Assembly: GCA_027625215.1 (NCBI GenBank)
Contig: JAQBWJ010000212.1
Coordinates: forward strand, 1 to 5,347
Source of the DNA: Candidatus Poribacteria bacterium
Lineage (GTDB): Bacteria; Poribacteria; WGA-4E; GCA-2687025
DNA: 5,347 nt
Reading direction: 5' to 3'
In this document: one piece after another, positions 1 through 5,347 of the stretch
Position numbering within the stretch: the first letter of the stretch is position 1
Layout of the letters: each line of letters opens with the position of its first letter
Made by a program: the position numbers and the translations under genes
Notes under the pieces: model-generated
Told to the model about the DNA's origin: nothing
What the model saw: the letters and a program-made list of their open reading frames with translations, nothing else
The model's database searches: none

Positions 1-1
1 G

Positions 2-397
2 GCGTTGGTAGGTGACACGTCGTACGCGGACAAGGCGACGGGGACACTCTCGCTCTTCGCCGAAGCGATCCGCGAGCAACCGGGAGCCTATTCCGAGATG
101 CTGATGAGCGTCGATACCTACCATCACCCCTTGCGGGAGATCGTCATTGTCGGCTCGAAGGACGATCCGGCGATGAAAGACGCGCTGGGACGACTGCGGC
201 GTTCGTTCATCACGAACCGAGTGATTGTCGTCGTCGATCCGTCCGACGAGGGCTTCATCGCCTCGCCGCCGTTGGCTCAAGGCAAGACCGCCATCGGCGG
301 CGAGACGACGTTCTACCTCTGCCAGAACTTTGCGTGTCAGTCGCCTACGACCGATTTCAACGCCTTCGCCGCGCAACTCGGTATGACGGCACAATGA
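2..397 (+). CDS. YyaL/DUF255 (thioredoxin-domain, SSP411-like) protein, C-terminal part, cut by left edge
   Basis: The last 131 residues of a protein that begins upstream of the window; the TTG near the left edge is almost certainly an internal Leu codon, since the frame is open to base 2. The fragment matches the C-terminal end of the YyaL/SSP411 family (usually about 650-700 residues, with an N-terminal thioredoxin-like domain and an alpha/alpha-barrel). Visible hallmarks are a helix rich in A/L/F after GDTSYADKA, the strand REIVIVG (visible residues 45-51), a second strand RVIVVVD, the PPLAQGK turn (89-95), and the terminal signature FYLCQNFACQSP with Cys107 and Cys112. The N-terminal thioredoxin motif is outside the window. 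The biochemical role of the family is poorly defined; it is generally annotated as thioredoxin domain-containing, and mannose-isomerase/epimerase-like folds have been noted for the barrel. The stop codon overlaps the start of the next gene (ATGA at 394-397), which suggests translational coupling. Family call is firm; function is not. Confidence 0.85.
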   Translation, partial: ALVGDTSYADKATGTLSLFAEAIREQPGAYSEMLMSVDTYHHPLREIVIVGSKDDPAMKDALGRLRRSFITNRVIVVVDPSDEGFIASPPLAQGKTAIGGETTFYLCQNFACQSPTTDFNAFAAQLGMTAQ

Positions 398-3300
398 CAC
401 CGCCAACGGACGTGGAACCCCCCACTTTTCGAGCCCGGTTCGTCGTGATGACGCGCGTCGTCGCGTTGCTGATCGTGATGGCCGTCGCCGCGAACGCCGC
501 CACGCCGACCGCCACGACACCACCCGCGCTCTACGCAGCAACGTTCGCCGACGGAAATCTATTGCCCATCGGCGACCTGCTGAATACGTCGCTGGACCGT
601 CTGCTTCGCCAAAACGCGAACGTCGATCTGAATGGGACGAGCGCGCTGCATCGCGTGGTCCCGCCCGGAGAAATCCTCTCCGATCTTCCAACCGATGTAG
701 ACGCCTACTTCATTTCGGCGACGTTGTTGCGAGAATCATCGCGTGGCGGGGCAGATGCTGCCTTGCGACTGTACGACCTATCAACACAACAGATGGTTCA
801 TCTCGAACGGTTCCGCGCAACGATGACGGACGGCGCGACGCACCTGGAACTCGCGCTGGATGCGGCGTTGGCGCGGATATTGGACCCGCATCGAGGCGTC
901 ATTTGGATCATGGCGAACGAGCCGCCGGAGTCGGTGGAGGTCGCCGTGATGGACAATCGCGGAATCGCCCGCACGCTGAACGCCGCGAATGTGATGGGGC
1001 ATCCGCAACCGACGAATCACGGGATCGAACAGTACTCGCGGGGTCTGTTGCAGGGGACGTATCAAGTGACGGCGCGATTCGGCGGGCTGGCGCCGATAAC
1101 GCGCGTCGCGCAGGTGACGGCTCAACAGCGGGCGTTCATTCGGTTAAATACGGGGAGGTCGCCGGAAACGGCGGGAAGCGTCGCCCAACTCGCGTTTCAA
1201 GAGGTTTCGCCGAACCAGACGGTTCTTGTCTCTCACGAGGCGTTTCGCGCAATGTTCCATCGCTTGGAAACGGGCGAGTACGTCGCCGAGTGGGTGAACG
1301 GTGTGGAGCCGTTTCAGGTCTTGCCGGACGACGAGCCTCGCATGATCCGACTGCCAGCCGGAACGGTGACGGCGCAATCGTGGCGAACGGAGCGGCGTTT
1401 CGCGGGGAAGACCGTGTTCACCGGAGTCGGCACCGAACAAACGGTTGAACTGAAAGGCGATGTTCAGACAGTTTCGCTCCGATTGGAGCCAATTCAGGGT
1501 GAGGAGACGCGCCTTAATCTCGTGTGGGACCGTCTCGCCGCGCCGGACGGAACGGCGGTCTACGTAGATGACGCGCTGATCGGGTGGACGTTCGGCGCGG
1601 CTGAGGCGCATCTGATCGGATTGAGCGAAGGCGTCCACCGCGTGGAACTGCGCGGAGTGGGCGTTTCAGCGACGCGCGTCATCACGATTGTGAACGGGCG
1701 AGAGACGACGGCGTTTTTTCACTCTGCGACGGCGAGCGCCTCCCCTTGACCGATCCCCCCTCAGTCGATATTAAACTCGACTACCTTGCGCGCGACATCG
1801 CCGTTGAGATCGGTGACGACGAACGTGGTCGAATAGACGCCGGGATCGGCGTCGTACGGCACTATTTCGGTGAGAATGAAAGTGTCGCCGTTGCGCTTCA
1901 TACTGAGTTCGTATCCACGCGGATCGTACGCCTTGACGGAGGCGACGGCGGAGGGGTCGTCCACTTCCAGCGTGACCGTCACGGGTTTGCCAATGATGAG
2001 CGGATGTGGGTCGAACGTAACGCGGCGAATGTCGGACATGAATTTCAGTCCTTTGCGGGGCAATAAATTGACATTGGAATCACTTAATGATGTCGTGAGA
2101 AAACGTCGCCTGTATTGGGAAAGATGACACGGGCGAGCGATTCTTGGAAGCGCGGTCGGTTTGGGCGCGGATCATCGCGCGGGCAATGAATCGCGGTCAA
2201 AACGACGTAGCGCGGAGTCAGCGGACGTTGCGCCGCGTGATTTTGCGGACGCCCTGCACTTTGAGCACCGCGCGTTTCACCGTGTCGAGTTCGCGGTCGT
2301 CGCGGACGTTGACTGTCCACCGTTGGAGCGCGGTGAACGAGTCGGGCGTGTTGATGCCGCCGGACTGGATGTTGACGCCGATCTCGGAGATCGCCTCCGC
2401 CACATCCGCCAGCAGACCTCTGCGGTCGTCGCACTCGATCTCGATTTCAACCGGGTACGCCTCTTGTTCAGACGAATACCACTCGATGGGGATGATGCGC
2501 TCGAACTCACCCGTGATGCGCTCGCAGTCGCGGCGATGGACGGTGATGCCGCGTCCGCGCGTGATATAGCCGACCACGTCGTCGCCGGGCAGCGGGTTGC
2601 AGCACTTGGCGACGCGCGTTTCCGCCGCCGCGTAACCATCCAGCCGGATTCCCACCATGCGGACAGGCTTCGGTTTGGTGGGCGGCTCCTGCTCCGGGCG
2701 TTGTTCGGGCGGCACAAGATGATGATAGACGCGCTGCGGTGAAATCTGCTGGTTCGCAATATCCGCATAAAAATGCTCGACGCTGGCGACGGCGAACTCC
2801 TCCACGAGTTCATCCAGCCGCTCCGGTGTCAGGACAGTCTTCGGCGTCAGTCGGTGGTCGCGGAGTTCCGTCTCCAACAGACGACGACCGAGCGCGACGT
2901 TTTGATCGAACTCCTGCTCGCGGAACCAGTGCTTGATCTTGTTGCGGGCGCGCGCCGTTTTGACGTACCGCAGCCAGTCTCGGCTCGGCTTGGGGTCGGC
3001 ATCGGTGGACACTTCGACAATATCGCCGCTCTTAAGCGCCGATTTCAACGGAACGATCCGTCCGTTCACCTTCGCTCCGGTCGTTCGCAGACCGATGTCC
3101 GTGTGGATCGCAAAAGCGAAGTCGATGGGTGTCGCGCCTTGACGGAAGACCTTCATGTCGCCCTTCGGCGTGAAAACGAAGATTTCGTCGTCAAACAGTT
3201 CACCCCGCACCGACTGCAAAAACTCGTTGGGGTTGCGGACTTCCTGAATCTGTTCAATCAACTGACGCAGCCACGAGAACTGCTCGATGGACGCCGCCTG

Positions 3301-5347
3301 CTTTTGCGTCAACGCGCGGGAGCCGTCCTCTTTGTACCGCCAGTGGGCGGCGATGCCGAACTCCGCGACGCGGTGCATGTCATGGGTGCGGATTTGGACT
3401 TCGATGGGGCGTCCGTGATCAATGATCGTCGTGTGCAGCGACTGATACATATTGCTGCGCGGCGTTGCGATGTAGTCCTTGAACCGTTCCGGCATTGGCA
3501 TCCATCGACCGTGAATGCCGCCCATCGCCAAATAGCAGTCGCGCACGGACGCGACAAGGACGCGAAATGCGATCAGATCGTAGATGTCCTCGAACGGGAC
3601 GCCGCGCACGGTCATCTTTTGGTAGATGCTGTACAGGTGCTTCGGTCGTCCGAACACATCGGCGTCCTTGATGCCGTTGCGTTCGAGTTCCATGCGGATC
3701 TCTTTTGCCATGCGCTCGGTGTACGCCTCGCGTTCGTCGCGTTTTTCGGCGACCCGTTGCGCGATCTCACGGTACATCGGCGGATCGAGCACTTTGAAGG
3801 CGAGGTCTTCCAAGTCGACGCGCATCCGATGAATACCGAGTCGATGGGCGAGCGGCGCGTAGATTTCGAGCGTTTCTTTGGCGATGCCGCGCTGTCTCGC
3901 TTCGGGCATGTACTGGATCGTCTCCATGTTGTGAAGACGGTCGGCAAGTTTGACGATGATGACGCGCACGTCCCGCGCCATCGCAATCACCATTTTGCGA
4001 TAATTTTCCGCTTGACGCTCTTCGACGCGCCGAAACTCCAACGCGCTCAACTTCGTGACGGCATCCACCAAAATGGCGATTTCGGGGGTGAACGCATCGG
4101 CGAGTTGTTCTTGGGTGATTTCGGTGTCTTCGAGTACGTCGTGAAGCAGCCCCGAGCACAGGGTCGGGACATCCATTCGGAGGGTGGTCAGAATGCGTGC
4201 GACTTCGTAGCAGTGGACAAAGTACTCGCAACCGGAGCGGCGTTTGACGCCTTCATGGGCGTTTTCAGCGTACTCGTACGCTTTCTGAAAGAGTGCCGCG
4301 TCGCGTTCATCCAGATTGGGAAGGTACTCGCGGACGCGCTGCATCAGATCGTTGAACTGCATCGCCTTTTCCCTTCCCATTCGTGTTGTGATTGTCTTGC
4401 CGCGTGTCACTCGTCGTCGCGCGGTTCACCATTCAACCTGTGGCGCATCAGCATTTCCCAGAAATCGCGCGGGGTGCGTTTGCGATAGAGTTCCGCGTGC
4501 AATTCCCATGCCCGCCGAGTGATTCGGTCGCGGCGAAACGCGGGCGAGTCTTCCAACTCACGCTGTCCGGCGGCAACGGTTTGATAGACACGGCGGTCGT
4601 CCTTGTTGCGCTCAATCAAGCCGAGTTCTTCAAACACGGTTCTCGCCTGATCCAACGCTCGTTTGTCCGCCGCGTCGAGCGTGTCGCGCCATTGCTCGTC
4701 CGTAAAGCCGGTCGCCGACCCACGCAACGACTTATAGATGCGGCGCAACGTCCGGTCGTCGGGATGCAGCGCGAGCCGCTTCGCCGTGTCCACCTCGAGG
4801 TCGCGTTCGTTGAACAGCAGGTGAACGTAACGCACGTCTTCGTCGGTCGTCGGCTTGTCGTCGCCCCATCCGGTCAACGCAGGGCTGCTTAGTTTGAGGT
4901 ATGCCTCGTCCGACTCCGGCGGATGACAGAAGATCACATGCCTCAGAGTACCCCATGCTGCCGATTCCGCCAAGTCCGGTAACGGCGCGACGGCGAGGAG
5001 TCCGTTCCAATCGCCGTTCAGGAATCGGGTGACTCGGTCGAGACGGTCAGCATCGCTCATGTCGAAGGGGCACTCCCCGACCTGATCGCTCACACCGAGT
5101 TCCGTCAGGAGGTCGCGCGCCTGCTGAATGGCGTGATCGTCGCGCACTAACAGCAGTGTCGGTTCGTTTCGCCGAAGGACTCGGTCGAGATATTTGGCTT
5201 TGTCCTGTCGCTCGCGGTTATCCACAATTTTAACCCATGTCGGGTGTTCGCGGCGGGGGAATATTCCGTGTTCCACCAACGAGCCCTCGACATGAATCTG
5301 CCAATCCTTAGCGACAAGTTGGACGCTTCGCCGCCCGTTGAACTCGT

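Overview
This is a GC-rich bacterial window (about 58-60% GC by eye) with two convergent gene blocks. On the + strand are the tail of a YyaL/DUF255-family gene (2-397) and, overlapping it by four bases (ATGA), a secreted multi-domain protein of 451 residues (394-1749). On the - strand, read right to left, are the 3' part of recJ (5347-4407), a complete bifunctional Rel/SpoT (p)ppGpp synthetase-hydrolase gene (4362-2218), and a 92-residue Ig-like protein (2039-1761). The blocks meet tail to tail with only 11 bases between stop codons (1750-1760). I see no RNA genes, insertion sequences, CRISPR arrays or long repeats.

The organism cannot be named from this window. The RecJ fragment carries the long C-terminal extension known from Bacillus-type RecJ, and recJ sits directly upstream of rel. 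In many Firmicutes the order is recJ-apt-rel; here apt is missing and the two genes touch. The high GC content and the secreted PEGA-like protein would fit a GC-rich, non-model phylum as well as a Firmicute, so this is only a hint.

Functionally, the - strand block joins DNA repair (RecJ, 5'-3' single-strand exonuclease) with stringent-response control (Rel, making and degrading (p)ppGpp), probably in one transcript. The small Ig-like gene lies 178 bases beyond rel, has its own good ribosome binding site, and may be a separate unit. The + strand pair is probably translationally coupled, but no shared pathway can be read from the sequence.

Non-coding DNA is limited to 1750-1760, 2040-2217 and the short recJ/rel leader at 4363-4406. 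The 2040-2217 gap has an AT-richer patch near 2061-2125 but no convincing terminator or promoter. Most of the window is conserved housekeeping or recognisable family content. The least explained items are the 451-residue exported protein and the leaderless Ig-like protein.
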